DNA of 64,000 nt from Mucilaginibacter boryungensis (GCF_015221995.1 NZ_JADFFM010000001.1:2170001-2234000); one strand, 5' to 3'. Positions 7,633 to 17,144 are shown, numbered from the stretch's first letter. Notes: generated from the sequence alone by a model not told the origin. Made by a program: numbers and translations.

Positions 7633-10358
7633 TATAAATTGTTATAATAGTCTTTTCGTTTGCTCAGTTTCAAATCTTGTAATATGGAAGCTTTTACCTT
7701 CAATGTTACACTGTATGATTTATAGTACCCAAAAGGGATCCATTGCATGGAAAGGTCCCAGCAATGCAGGTCGCGGTAGATGCCAAATGATGTAGCGTCA
7801 CTAAACTTTAAAGCTTTCAAATCGTAGTTGGTTGTGTAGGTTACCTTCCACTTTGGCGTAATACTTAAATCGCCGCTTATCTGCATTGTATTTGATATTA
7901 CAGTATTCAGTCTATCATTATTGTAGTTAAAGCTATAGCTTAAAGATAAATTCCACGGCACATTAAAGTCAACATACGCGTTTGGGTCGTTTGTTATCTG
8001 GGCCAGCTTATTAGCCTGCTCTGCATTCAGGTTGTTCAACGTATTTGGCAGTTGCTGATTAGTTGGTTTTGTAGGTTTAAATGCTTCGGGGTTCAAACTG
8101 GCTCCCATTGAAAGGTTAAAAGCGGTAAGGAACGGGAAATTGCCGTTTTGAAAGGTATACTTATTTAATCTTTGTGTATACCGCACTACCTGGTTGTTAG
8201 AAATAGAGTCGCGCACATTTACCTGGTATGGATCTAATGTACCGCCAAAACTAATGGAAACTTTCTGGTTCAGAATGGCCGTATGGCCGCTAAAACTAAT
8301 AGGGGAAAGTTTAAACGAATCGGCTGCGAAGTTATAGAATGTGGATGCCGACAGGCCTTGTATAATTGGCACGTTCCTGTCCTGACCGGACGTGTCGGTA
8401 CTTTTAGCCCGCACCTTAGCCTCAATTGTGTTATCTACAGAGAAGCTTAATCCTGCTGACCGACCACCACTTGGCCCGCCATAAATTCCCTGGTCAAAAA
8501 TAGAATAACGTTGTATTGCGGCAGGATATGGTATTGTGGCATTACTTACAGCTACGCGGTTATAACCATAACTTAAACTCGTATAGTCAGGACGATAGTT
8601 GAACGCAATGCTTGGCGTAATAACATCCCTTATTTTTTTTATTTTGCTGTTTTTAAAGGCTATAACACCATAAACCTTGGTGGATAGGCCGGCACTAAGG
8701 CTGTATTCTCCCACACGTTTAAAGCCCGGAACAGTGTCAACTATCATAGAGTCCAATCCGGTCAAACTACCACGCGCAAACCTTTTATTAGTAGTTTGAA
8801 AGTACCAGCGGTCTATATAATTTACGTTAGTATTAAATTGGAAATACTTCAACACATTTAGGTTTAAACCTACGGGTATCTGGTGCTGTAACCCATTTTG
8901 CAACCGCTTAGATAGGGTTGTACTTTTAAATAAGTCGGCTTCAGGTATATTAGTTAGTTTATTGGTCCCTTGTAAACTGTACCCTACGGTAACTTTTTGA
9001 TACCATTTTTGTTCACCTACGCGGTCTTTTGGATCGAAAGGGCTGATGGTGGACATATTAAAGCTGAAACTGGGCAACTCTAGTGTAACTACTTTACGGG
9101 TCAAATCCTGGCTATGGGAAATGTTAGCTGTAAAGTTAAACGGGGTGCCCTCCCATGTTTTACCAAATGCAATGCTTGAATGCAGGTTATTTTGGGTCAA
9201 CTGTTGTAAGCTATAGTTGGTTGTGGCCGGATTGTTTTGATAAAAACTTGATGTACCAGCATTTACCGAAGCGCTGAAAGTAGTACCAGGGTGAGCGCTG
9301 GCGTTTTGGCTATGTGACCATTGAACATTAAAATCTTTTTGTGCCGGATCGCCCTCTAAGCCATAGTTGTGCGAGCCATAACTAAGTGTTACCGATCCAC
9401 TGTATTTATATAACTTAGTATACCGGGCAGCGGCATTGGCCTCGTACGATCCTTTTGAATAAAATGTGCCCTGGGTTGTTAAATCTATATAATCGTTAAT
9501 ACCAAAATAGTAACCAAAGTTTCGCAGGTAAAAACCCAGTTTGGCGTCCTCTCCAAAAGTTGGCAGTATAAATCCGGACGCTCTGGAATCAGGTTTAGGG
9601 AAAAAGCCAAACGGCAGGCCTATGGGTAAAGGGACACCTTCAATTTCAAGATAAAATATGGATGATATGATCTTCTTTTTTTCAGCAATACCTTTTGTAA
9701 TAACAATACCAAAGTGGGTATAGGGATAAGGCAGATCGCAGGTACTTAATAATACATTCTCATACGCCACCTCATCACCTTTCAGTTTTTTTGCTTTACC
9801 TCCTGATAAATAGTTACCATCCTGTTCGGTTGCACCATTCCAAACCTTGCCGCCTTTTGTAGTATAGTCAACCAAAAGCGAATCGGATGTAACAGCTTTT
9901 TCTTCCTTGCCCATTTTTGATATGGGTCTGCCTACGTATCGATGGGTTTTCGGGTCAATGCGGCCACTGGCAAATATCAGGTGCTTCTTTTCATCAACCC
10001 GTATGTAATCTGCATCCAGCTCCATATCGCCATATGTTACGCGCGCCTCACCATACAGGTAATGCATTTTATGTTCCTGATCGAAATATGAAGAATCTTT
10101 AGCAGTGGCAGTAGTTAATTCGCTAATGGTTCCGGTATCGGCGGGGGCTTTATCGTTCCTTTTCTTTACAGTATCCTGTAGTTTTGTACTGTTTTTTGGC
10201 TTTTTTAAACGCAATAATTTACGGTCTTTAACCGAATCCAGCTTAATTATCGTATCTTTAGCTAAAGCATAACCGTAATATGCGCTTTTATTCGCAGCGG
10301 CAATCTCATTCAATAACAATACAATTGCGAGCAGAAAAAAAAGTCGTATAAATTTCAA
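7632..10358 (-). CDS. lptD: LPS-assembly outer membrane protein LptD
   Basis: A 908-residue outer membrane protein that would insert lipopolysaccharide into the outer leaflet. An N-terminal signal peptide (hydrophobic core about 5-20, ending near AAAN) is followed by an OstA-like periplasmic jelly-roll segment (about 90-240, with the MHYLYGEARVTYGD and IRVDEKKHLIFASGR repeats) and a long beta-barrel rich in alternating aromatic strands. It is the divergent Bacteroidota form. An in-frame TAA lies just before the first usable codon, a TTG at 10358, which therefore seems to be the start. It is divergent from the amidase gene and overlaps cinA downstream. Confidence 0.87.
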   Translation of the reverse strand: MKFIRLFFLLAIVLLLNEIAAANKSAYYGYALAKDTIIKLDSVKDRKLLRLKKPKNSTKLQDTVKKRNDKAPADTGTISELTTATAKDSSYFDQEHKMHYLYGEARVTYGDMELDADYIRVDEKKHLIFASGRIDPKTHRYVGRPISKMGKEEKAVTSDSLLVDYTTKGGKVWNGATEQDGNYLSGGKAKKLKGDEVAYENVLLSTCDLPYPYTHFGIVITKGIAEKKKIISSIFYLEIEGVPLPIGLPFGFFPKPDSRASGFILPTFGEDAKLGFYLRNFGYYFGINDYIDLTTQGTFYSKGSYEANAAARYTKLYKYSGSVTLSYGSHNYGLEGDPAQKDFNVQWSHSQNASAHPGTTFSASVNAGTSSFYQNNPATTNYSLQQLTQNNLHSSIAFGKTWEGTPFNFTANISHSQDLTRKVVTLELPSFSFNMSTISPFDPKDRVGEQKWYQKVTVGYSLQGTNKLTNIPEADLFKSTTLSKRLQNGLQHQIPVGLNLNVLKYFQFNTNVNYIDRWYFQTTNKRFARGSLTGLDSMIVDTVPGFKRVGEYSLSAGLSTKVYGVIAFKNSKIKKIRDVITPSIAFNYRPDYTSLSYGYNRVAVSNATIPYPAAIQRYSIFDQGIYGGPSGGRSAGLSFSVDNTIEAKVRAKSTDTSGQDRNVPIIQGLSASTFYNFAADSFKLSPISFSGHTAILNQKVSISFGGTLDPYQVNVRDSISNNQVVRYTQRLNKYTFQNGNFPFLTAFNLSMGASLNPEAFKPTKPTNQQLPNTLNNLNAEQANKLAQITNDPNAYVDFNVPWNLSLSYSFNYNNDRLNTVISNTMQISGDLSITPKWKVTYTTNYDLKALKFSDATSFGIYRDLHCWDLSMQWIPFGYYKSYSVTLKVKASILQDLKLSKRKDYYNNL

Positions 10359-10382
10359 AATCGATTATGAATACTAATTTTG
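10353..10382 (+). promoter_or_regulatory. Bacteroidota-type promoter for the amidase-MCE unit
   Basis: A perfect -7 element TAATTTTG at 10375-10382 with a weak -33 TTTC at 10353-10356, 18 bases apart. Transcription would start near 10387, leaving a leader of about 22 bases before the amidase ATG. It lies in the 52-base divergent gap with lptD. Confidence 0.5.
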
Positions 10383-10410
10383 CAGATATGGTTAACAGCG
10401 CTCAAAAATA

Positions 10411-11292
10411 ATGAAAAATAAAGCATTAGAAAGATTGATTTATGGTTTATCGCTATCATTAGTTTCGTTAACGCTATTCTCGTTTAAAACGTCTAAAATT
10501 AATCCCGGTGATACTGTTCTTGCCCCAGCCTATAAACTTAAAACAGTTGTTGTTGATGCCGGCCACGGCCGCATGAGCAACGGTACATGGAGGGGTGCAT
10601 CAGGCGAATATTCACAGGAAAGTAAAGTAACGCTTGCGGTAGCCTTTAAATTGCAAGCGGCCATACAAAAAGAATTGCCCGATATTAAAGTAGTTATGAC
10701 CCGCACAAGCGATGCTGATGTGCTTTGGCAAAAACGTGCCGATATAGCTAACGAGAATAAAGGACAATTGTTTATCTCACTGCATTGTAATTCATTATCT
10801 GACAGGATTGTACGTGGTGCACACGGCAAAAAAATACGTGTACCTGATAGATCGGGCAAAGGTGTTTTACTTTTAGTATACGTTTATCGCCGGGTTGGTG
10901 AACAGGAAGCGGCCATTAGGGAGAATGAATTTGAGGATAAAAATTATAAAGACAACGCTGATCTGAACCCTAACGACCCGACCTCGATCATCCTTTTGAA
11001 CGCATTTAAAGATAAATACCGAAAACAAAGTTTGCGTTTTGCGAATTTAGTGAATGATGAATTTGTACACACGGATGGCAGGAAAAGTGAAGGTGTGCGC
11101 GAGCAAAGCGTATTGGTGCTTGCTCGTAGCGGTATGCCGGCGGTGCTGGTAGAGATGGGTTATATTAACAACCCTGATGATGAAGCTTATATGAATTCAG
11201 AAACCGGTCAGAATGAAATTGTAGCCACCCTTATACGTGCACTAAAAGCTTATAAAAACGAGGTGGAGCAAACAACTGGTGCAGGAAAATGA
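10411..11292 (+). CDS. N-acetylmuramoyl-L-alanine amidase (Amidase_3)
   Basis: A 293-residue zinc amidase that cleaves the bond between MurNAc and L-alanine in peptidoglycan, acting in the periplasm. A hydrophobic N-terminus (about 8-25) looks like a signal peptide or anchor. The catalytic set is visible: His52 in VVDAGHG, Glu70 in SQESKVTL, His125 in FISLHCNS and Glu248 in VLVEMGYINN. The insertion between 130 and 190 is usual for Bacteroidota homologues. An MCE protein gene follows after 23 bases, so the two are likely one transcript; the divergent neighbour is lptD, giving an envelope-biogenesis context. Confidence 0.93.
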   Translation: MKNKALERLIYGLSLSLVSLTLFSFKTSKINPGDTVLAPAYKLKTVVVDAGHGRMSNGTWRGASGEYSQESKVTLAVAFKLQAAIQKELPDIKVVMTRTSDADVLWQKRADIANENKGQLFISLHCNSLSDRIVRGAHGKKIRVPDRSGKGVLLLVYVYRRVGEQEAAIRENEFEDKNYKDNADLNPNDPTSIILLNAFKDKYRKQSLRFANLVNDEFVHTDGRKSEGVREQSVLVLARSGMPAVLVEMGYINNPDDEAYMNSETGQNEIVATLIRALKAYKNEVEQTTGAGK

Positions 11293-11315
11293 TTATATAC
11301 AATTAAACATCTATT

Positions 11316-12260
11316 TTGAAAATATCTAACGAAACAAAAATTGGCGCATTAACAGCAGTTAGCATTGCTATACTAATTATTGGCTATAGTTATTTACGCG
11401 GCAGCGATGTTTTTTCGCGATCGAATAAATTTTATGCGATATATAAAAGTGTAGAAGGCCTTACTGTTTCTAAACCGGTGCTGGTTAACGGGTTTCAGAT
11501 AGGCCGGGTATCGCATATGAAATTGCAACCCAATGGATCTACCATTGTTGAATTTAAAATTGAGCCCGATTATAATATACCTACTAACACTTTGGCCCGG
11601 CTTGAAAGCACCGACCTGTTAGGTGGCAAAGCCATTGTATTTGAATTAGGCAATAGTAAAGAATACGCGGAAAATAAAGATACCTTACGTGCTGATATTC
11701 AAGGTAGCCTTGCCGAAAGCCTGCAACCTATTCAGCGCAAAGCGGAATTGTTGATTGGCAAAGTTGACTCATCGCTGGCGGCGATAAACAAAATATTAAA
11801 TCCAGAATTTCAAAAAAACGTAGACCGCAGTTTTGCAAGTATTGCCAATTCATTACAAACATTAGAGGGTACTACAAAAAAAATAGATGCCCTGGTAGGT
11901 TCACAAACCAGCCATATTAACGGAATTTTAACTAACGCGGAAGTTGCTTCAAACGGGTTAAAAACCACAGTTAGTAACATGAACGACCTTACCGGCAACT
12001 TCAAAAAAGTAAGCGCGGATATGGCAAATTCAAACATTAAACAAACTTTGGATAATGTGAACAAATCCATGGCCGATCTGCAGGCCGTTATGGCAAAGGC
12101 TAACAGCACCAATGGCTCGTTAGGGTTGTTAATGAACGATACCAAGCTATACGATAACCTAAATAATTCGGCGAAAAGCCTTGATAATTTACTTATCGAC
12201 CTTAAAGCGCATCCAAAACGCTACGTGAGCTTCTCGGTATTTGGGGGAAAGAAGGATTAG
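11316..12260 (+). CDS. MCE-domain protein (MlaD family)
   Basis: A 314-residue protein with one transmembrane helix (about 11-27), a single MCE domain (about 35-120, with VEGLTVSKPVLVNGFQIGRV and LLGGKAIVFELG) and a long helical tail. MCE proteins form rings in the periplasm that carry phospholipids or other lipids between membranes. No MlaE or MlaF partner is adjacent here; the set at 43.6-46.2 kb has its own MlaD, so this one either shares those subunits or has partners elsewhere. The start is a TTG, giving MKISNETKIGAL, which matches the normal beginning of Bacteroidota homologues; there is no suitable ATG upstream. Confidence 0.87.
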   Translation: MKISNETKIGALTAVSIAILIIGYSYLRGSDVFSRSNKFYAIYKSVEGLTVSKPVLVNGFQIGRVSHMKLQPNGSTIVEFKIEPDYNIPTNTLARLESTDLLGGKAIVFELGNSKEYAENKDTLRADIQGSLAESLQPIQRKAELLIGKVDSSLAAINKILNPEFQKNVDRSFASIANSLQTLEGTTKKIDALVGSQTSHINGILTNAEVASNGLKTTVSNMNDLTGNFKKVSADMANSNIKQTLDNVNKSMADLQAVMAKANSTNGSLGLLMNDTKLYDNLNNSAKSLDNLLIDLKAHPKRYVSFSVFGGKKD

Positions 12261-12315
12261 TGATTAGTGAGAATTTCTATCTCAGATGTTGTTTTAATTA
12301 TTTTGCAAAAACTCT

Positions 12316-12360
12316 AATGACTAGTGACAGCGTAGCGAAATGACTAATGACGCGAAGCAA
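12316..12360. repeat. Imperfect tandem repeat between convergent genes
   Basis: Two copies of about 23 bases, AATGACTAGTGACAGCGTAG and AATGACTAATGACGCGAAGC in their first 20 bases, side by side in the 101-base gap between the MCE gene and rnz. No ORF or clear terminator is seen in the gap. Confidence 0.6.
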
Positions 12361-12361
12361 A

Positions 12362-13273
12362 TTAAATCACAAATGTTTTTCCCTCGATTGCCAATTCTGT
12401 TTCAGAAAAAATACTGCGGGCTTCATCTAATAATTCGGTAAGTGCTTTATAGCGGGCCGAGAAATGACCAATAACCAATTTTCTGGCTTTTACCCTTGCC
12501 GCTACTTCTGCCGCTTGCAGGGCAGTTGTATGATGTGTTTCCACTGCCCTATCTACCATATTATGTAAAAAGGTGGCTTCGTGATACAATAGATCCACAC
12601 CAGATATCTGGTTAAAATAAGCTTCATTAAAAAGTGTATCAGAACAATAGGCATAAGCTTTAGGCCGTTCAGAATCTAATGTTAGTTCGTCGTTTTTATA
12701 AAGCTTTCCATTGCTATCGGTAAAGTCTTCGCCTTTTTTAAGACGCGAGTAATATTCAACAGGTATGTCTATAGTTTCTATTTTATCTTTGATCAGCTTT
12801 CGCAGGCGCTTTTTTTGCCTGAATAAAAAGCCTGTACATGGAATCCGGTGGTCAAGGGGAATACTTTCAATAATAATATCCTGGTTATCTACAAGCTTGG
12901 TTGGCTGGGTTGGGTCAATAAAAGTATATTCAAGCGGATATTGGATAGTGGTTTCCGAATATTTGAACTGCAGATCGATAATTTCCTTTAAAGGTGCGGG
13001 ACAAAAAATATGAAGTGGCTTGGTACGGCCGTTTAGGTGAAGCGATGATAGTAAACCTACAAGGCCCAGGTAATGATCGCCATGCAGGTGGCTAATAAAA
13101 ATGTAATCTATGCGACTGGCTTTAATGTCGAAACGGAGCATTTGTTGTTGTGTGCCCTCGCCGCAATCTATAAGATACAGGCGCTCGTTTATGTTTAGCG
13201 CCTGTGAAGTGGGGTTTCTGTTAAAAATAGGTGTTGCTGAACTGCTTCCAAGTATCGTTACTTCGAATTTCAT
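12362..13273 (-). CDS. rnz: Ribonuclease Z
   Basis: A 303-residue metallo-beta-lactamase-fold endonuclease that removes 3' trailers from tRNA precursors. The zinc motif HLHGDH (62-67) sits in ISHLHGDHYLGL, and the further His and Asp ligands are seen in YHEATF, YCSDT and VIGHFSARY. Length and motif order match bacterial short-form RNase Z. It lies 21 bases downstream of the STAS gene on the same strand and is probably cotranscribed with it. Confidence 0.95.
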   Translation of the reverse strand: MKFEVTILGSSSATPIFNRNPTSQALNINERLYLIDCGEGTQQQMLRFDIKASRIDYIFISHLHGDHYLGLVGLLSSLHLNGRTKPLHIFCPAPLKEIIDLQFKYSETTIQYPLEYTFIDPTQPTKLVDNQDIIIESIPLDHRIPCTGFLFRQKKRLRKLIKDKIETIDIPVEYYSRLKKGEDFTDSNGKLYKNDELTLDSERPKAYAYCSDTLFNEAYFNQISGVDLLYHEATFLHNMVDRAVETHHTTALQAAEVAARVKARKLVIGHFSARYKALTELLDEARSIFSETELAIEGKTFVI

Positions 13274-13294
13274 GAACGATTAACAATCATGAGG

Positions 13295-13672
13295 CTATTT
13301 TGCTTCTTTTTTTAATTCTTTTTCAATCTCTTCCATAAAGATCAAATCGATAGCTTCCTCAACTGTGGGTACAATTGTTAATACGGTGTCCAGCTGTGAT
13401 ATAGTAATCAGGCGTGCCACGGCATCGTTAAGCCCTACCATAATGAATGAACCTTCGGCGTTTTTGCAAAGGCGGTGCCCAACTAATAAGCTACTTAAGC
13501 CAGATGAGTCGGCAAACTTAACCTGCGACAGATCAAGCACGATATTCCGTTGACCCTCAGCATTGATCAGTATCAATTCAGATTTTAACTGTGGTGTAAT
13601 TAATGAATTAATCTTCGATTCATTTAATTTAACCAGTACATATTTTTCGTGTTTATCAACAGCAAATTTCAT
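13295..13672 (-). CDS. STAS-domain anti-anti-sigma-like protein
   Basis: A 125-residue single STAS domain like SpoIIAA/RsbV, which binds a partner kinase or anti-sigma factor and is switched by serine phosphorylation. The phosphorylation loop is FADSSGLSSLL, with Ser56/Ser57 after Asp55. The C-terminal tail after 105 is acidic then basic and unusual for the family. No anti-sigma kinase or phosphatase is next to it; the same-strand neighbours are purC upstream and rnz downstream, so the regulated process is unknown. Confidence 0.85.
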   Translation of the reverse strand: MKFAVDKHEKYVLVKLNESKINSLITPQLKSELILINAEGQRNIVLDLSQVKFADSSGLSSLLVGHRLCKNAEGSFIMVGLNDAVARLITISQLDTVLTIVPTVEEAIDLIFMEEIEKELKKEAK

Positions 13673-13722
13673 GTTGTATACCTAATAATTTAAAAAGCTA
13701 AGATATAATTAATTTATATATC

Positions 13723-14667
13723 CTACAATTGCTTCAATGCAGTATTCACTGCCTGTTCTACCCTATTCAAAACATTGCCGGCTTCAGCTTTAATAAAGGC
13801 TTCCCCCGTTATCTGTTCATATAATTCAATATATCTTTCAGAAATGGAATTGACTATTTCCGGCGTCATTTCAGGAATTGTTTGTCCGTCTTTCCCCTGG
13901 AAGCCATTCTCAATCAACCATTTTCTCACAAATTCCTTCGATAACTGCTTCTGCGGCTCACCTTTTTGCTGACGCTCTTCATAACCTTCACTGTAAAAAT
14001 AACGGGATGAGTCGGGCGTGTGTATCTCGTCTATCAGGTAAATGGTGTCGCCCACCTTACCAAATTCATATTTAGTATCTACCAGTATCAATCCGCGTTT
14101 AGCAGCTATTTCAGTACCCCGGGCAAAAATGGCATGGGTATATTTTTCCAGCATTTCATAATCAGCTGCAGATACAATTCCTCTGGCCAGGATATCTTCC
14201 TTAGAAATATCTTCATCGTGCCCTACCGCGGCTTTGGTTGTAGGTGTAATTATTGGAGCAGGAAGTTTATCATTTTCTTTCAAACCATCAGGCAAAGTCA
14301 CACCGCAAACCTGGCGTTTTCCGGCACTATATTCACGCCAGGCATGGCCGGCTAAATAACCGCGTATTACCATTTCCACCTTATATGGCTCGCAAATACG
14401 GCCTATGGTAACACTTGGGTCAGGAACAGTTACAACCCAGTTAGGTACAATATCTTCGGTTGCTTTTAAAAATTTAGCAGCTATTTGGTTTAATACCTGC
14501 CCTTTATACGGAATAGCTTCGGGTAAAACCACATCAAATGCCGATATCCTGTCGGATACCACCATTACCAGGTACTTATCCTGTATGGTATAAACATCTC
14601 GTACTTTCCCTTTATAAAAACCGGTTTGACCGGGAAATGTGAAATTGGTTTCTTTAATAGAGTTCAT
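13723..14667 (-). CDS. purC: SAICAR synthetase (phosphoribosylaminoimidazole-succinocarboxamide synthase)
   Basis: Joins aspartate to CAIR with ATP in purine synthesis. The 314-residue protein is the longer form, similar in size to the yeast enzyme rather than the ~237-residue E. coli one. The N-terminal KGKVRDVY motif (19-26), the [14 protein letters not shown] segment, the [18 protein letters not shown] substrate loop ([12 protein letters not shown]) and LVDTKYEFG with [13 protein letters not shown] are all present. The gene stands between the STAS gene and phoH with its own upstream gap containing an inverted repeat. Confidence 0.95.
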   Translation of the reverse strand: MNSIKETNFTFPGQTGFYKGKVRDVYTIQDKYLVMVVSDRISAFDVVLPEAIPYKGQVLNQIAAKFLKATEDIVPNWVVTVPDPSVTIGRICEPYKVEMVIRGYLAGHAWREYSAGKRQVCGVTLPDGLKENDKLPAPIITPTTKAAVGHDEDISKEDILARGIVSAADYEMLEKYTHAIFARGTEIAAKRGLILVDTKYEFGKVGDTIYLIDEIHTPDSSRYFYSEGYEERQQKGEPQKQLSKEFVRKWLIENGFQGKDGQTIPEMTPEIVNSISERYIELYEQITGEAFIKAEAGNVLNRVEQAVNTALKQL

Positions 14668-14691
14668 AGTTAGTTTTGAGTTCTGAGTATT

Positions 14692-14738
14692 GAGTAATGA
14701 GTTTTGGTGCTATATGGTTAACTCAAAACTCGTTACTC
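14692..14738. repeat. Inverted repeat upstream of purC
   Basis: 15-base arms GAGTAATGAGTTTTG and CAAAACTCGTTACTC with one mismatch, separated by 17 bases, in the gap between phoH (whose 3' end it follows) and purC. The low-complexity GAGT words resemble other intergenic hairpins in the window. It could act as a terminator for phoH, though a T run is missing. Confidence 0.65.
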
Positions 14739-14749
14739 GCAACTAATCA

Positions 14750-15712
14750 CTACTGTATATCGCCGTAAGCTTCCAGTATACGCCTTACCAGTTTATGGCG
14801 GACAACATCCTCACCGGTCAGGTAAATTAAATCAATACCTTTAATATCTGTTAATATACGTAAGGCAGTATTTAAGCCCGACATTTGCTTTTTGGGTAAA
14901 TCAATTTGAGTAACATCACCCGTAACAATAAACTTAGCCGATGGACCCATACGGGTTAAAAACATCTTCAACTGCATATCCGTTGCATTTTGAGCTTCGT
15001 CCAATATCACAAAACAGTTATCCAGCGTACGGCCGCGCATAAATGCTAAAGGGGCAATTTCTATGGTACGGTTTTCCAGATACAGTTTCAGCTTTTCAGC
15101 AGGGATCATATCATCTAACGCATCATACAACGGGCGCAGATATGGGTCTATCTTTTCTTTAAGATCGCCCGGTAAAAAGCCCAGGTTCTCCCCTGCCTCA
15201 ACAGCGGGGCGGGTAAGTATAATACGCTTAATTTCTTTATTCTTCAGGGCGCGTACAGCCAACGCTACCGCGGTATATGTTTTACCGGTACCAGCCGGGC
15301 CAATTGCAAACAGGATATCATTTTTAGCGATACTATCCACCATACGGCGCTGGTTAGCAGTACGGGCCTTCACCATAATCCCATTAGGCCCAAATACAAT
15401 TACCTCACCGGTAGTAGATTTATCTGCTCCTTCGGCAGATGCGGCCGGCGCAGGGCTGGCCTTCGCGCCGAATATGCGTTCTACATCAATGCTCGTGAGC
15501 GATTCGAACTTATCTACATGGTCAACAAGTTGTTGGAATTTGGTATTGAAAGATGTCAGTTCTTGCTCCTCACCCAATATTTTCACATCGCTGCCGCGGG
15601 CAACAATTTTTAGTTTAGGATATTGCTTTTTGATGATCTCGAAATGATCATTATTAGGCCCCCATAGTACAGCCGGGTTAATATGCTCTATTGATAATTT
15701 TAGTTCGTTCAA
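14750..15712 (-). CDS. phoH: PhoH family P-loop ATPase
   Basis: A 320-residue PhoH-like protein: N-terminal KH/R3H-like region (1-105) and a helicase-like ATPase domain with Walker A GPAGTGKT (138-145) and Walker B VILDEAQNA. The family is linked to RNA handling and phosphate-starvation responses, and some members are RNA helicases or nucleases; the exact job is unknown. The start appears to be a TTG at 15712, giving MNELKLSIEHINP; no nearby in-frame ATG fits. Divergent from the SAM hydrolase family gene with a 90-base AT-rich gap. Confidence 0.92.
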   Translation of the reverse strand: MNELKLSIEHINPAVLWGPNNDHFEIIKKQYPKLKIVARGSDVKILGEEQELTSFNTKFQQLVDHVDKFESLTSIDVERIFGAKASPAPAASAEGADKSTTGEVIVFGPNGIMVKARTANQRRMVDSIAKNDILFAIGPAGTGKTYTAVALAVRALKNKEIKRIILTRPAVEAGENLGFLPGDLKEKIDPYLRPLYDALDDMIPAEKLKLYLENRTIEIAPLAFMRGRTLDNCFVILDEAQNATDMQLKMFLTRMGPSAKFIVTGDVTQIDLPKKQMSGLNTALRILTDIKGIDLIYLTGEDVVRHKLVRRILEAYGDIQ

Positions 15713-15802
15713 CAGTATTTGATGATTTTTTATGATTAAAAAATTGAATATTTGTAGCGCCTAATGCTTGTACAAGATTAGCAATAAAATATGATATAAT
15801 TA

Positions 15803-16579
15803 ATGGGAATAATTACATTAACTACTGACCTTGGCGACAAAGATATTTACCAGGCTGCCTTAAAAGGAAGCATCCTGAAAGTATTGCCAACGGTCAACAT
15901 AGTTGATATAACCCATTCCGTTACCGCCTTTAATATACAACAAGCCGCGTTCATCTTAAAAAATAGTTACTACTATTTTCCCGAGCAAACAGTACACCTG
16001 ATTGGTATTGATACGGTTTATAATACCAACGTGAAATATCTTGCTGTAAAATATCGCAACCATTATTTTGTGGGAGCCGATAACGGCATATTTTCGCTGA
16101 TGTTTAATACTGATCCTGATGAGATGGTGGAAATTACCATTATGCAGGATTTGAAATTTTTGCACTTTCCACTAACAGATATATTTGTAAAGGCCGCCTG
16201 CAAACTGGCCCAGGGCGCTAAACTTACCGATATTGGTGTGCCTGTTGAAACGGTTGAAAAGAAAATGAACCTGCAACCGGTGATAGAGAAAAACCTGATA
16301 AAAGGGATGGTTATCTATATCGATTCGTTTCAGAACGTGATCACTAATGTAACGAAGGACTTGTTTATGCAAATACAACAAGGGCGGCGCTTTACGTTGT
16401 ACTTTAAACGCAACGAGGTAATTAACCAGCTAAGTTGGTACTATAATGAAGTAGAGGAAGGCGAAAAACTTTGCCTGTTTGGCATTAGCGACCATTTAGA
16501 GATTGCCATAAACAAAGGCAACGCCAGCGGGTTATTAGGGTTAAACTTGGGTGATAGCGTTATCATCGATTTTCAGTAA
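15803..16579 (+). CDS. SAM hydrolase / SAM-dependent halogenase-fold protein (DUF62)
   Basis: A 258-residue member of the S-adenosyl-L-methionine hydroxide adenosyltransferase family, which splits SAM with water to adenosine and methionine. Landmarks are TLTTDLGDKDIYQAALKG near the N-terminus (catalytic Asp8/9 region), HLIGIDTVYN, and HYFVGADNGIFSLMF, followed by a C-terminal beta domain with YIDSFQNVITNVT. The physiological reason for SAM hydrolysis is not settled. A lipoprotein gene follows 10 bases after the stop and may share the transcript. Confidence 0.9.
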   Translation: MGIITLTTDLGDKDIYQAALKGSILKVLPTVNIVDITHSVTAFNIQQAAFILKNSYYYFPEQTVHLIGIDTVYNTNVKYLAVKYRNHYFVGADNGIFSLMFNTDPDEMVEITIMQDLKFLHFPLTDIFVKAACKLAQGAKLTDIGVPVETVEKKMNLQPVIEKNLIKGMVIYIDSFQNVITNVTKDLFMQIQQGRRFTLYFKRNEVINQLSWYYNEVEEGEKLCLFGISDHLEIAINKGNASGLLGLNLGDSVIIDFQ

Positions 16580-16589
16580 CCCTTACGTT

Positions 16590-17108
16590 ATGAAAAAGGT
16601 CATTATTCACATAGTGCTGCTTTTCGCAGTGCTCTCTGCCTGCGCGCAAACTAAATCAGATTCCCTTGCCTATCAGCTACAGCGTAAAAAAATAAATGGG
16701 ATGCTGGCTGTGCGCCGGGAAAAATATGGTCAGTATGAACAAAGTCTAAGCAAGCATACAGGGATATTTGGGTTACAAACCAAAAAGGATATCCGCCGGT
16801 CTAACGATATTTTAACAGATATAGTTGCTACCGACGACGAAATATTTATACAGCTAAAAATATTGTTGGATTATAGGGCATTTGAACAAAAACAAGTGCA
16901 AAACCAGGTACAAAGTGTGAAGAAGAGCACACTGGGTTATATGACCACGATAAATAAACTTCGAAATCAAATCGATACGCTGAAAAAAACAGCTGAAGAT
17001 GAGCAAGCCCATCAGGCGATGATAGAAAAAATATTATTTGCCATCATCGCGCTCATGTTTTTGTCAATTTTATTTATCATCAACCGAAAACGTGCTATTA
17101 ACTCTTAG
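16590..17108 (+). CDS. Putative lipoprotein with C-terminal membrane helix, unknown function
   Basis: A 172-residue protein not recognised. It opens with a lipoprotein signal (MKKVIIHIVLLFAVLSAC, lipobox LSAC, Cys18), has a charged, largely helical middle (about 30-135, likely coiled coil) and a hydrophobic helix near 142-163 followed by NRKRA. The ATG at 16590 is preferred over an in-frame codon at 16551 inside the previous gene because it starts exactly at the signal peptide. It sits between the SAM hydrolase family gene and an ABC exporter. A lipid anchor plus a transmembrane helix in one protein is unusual; alternatively the N-terminus may be an ordinary signal peptide. Confidence 0.7.
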   Translation: MKKVIIHIVLLFAVLSACAQTKSDSLAYQLQRKKINGMLAVRREKYGQYEQSLSKHTGIFGLQTKKDIRRSNDILTDIVATDDEIFIQLKILLDYRAFEQKQVQNQVQSVKKSTLGYMTTINKLRNQIDTLKKTAEDEQAHQAMIEKILFAIIALMFLSILFIINRKRAINS

Positions 17109-17144
17109 CTTTGCGGATTGAATTAGCAATCGAGATTATAAATA

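Noticed and set aside
15063..15647. 194-codon plus-strand open frame across phoH
   Set aside because: Lies antisense inside phoH, whose product has full PhoH motifs; the frame's composition reflects the phoH codon pattern and it encodes no recognisable domain.
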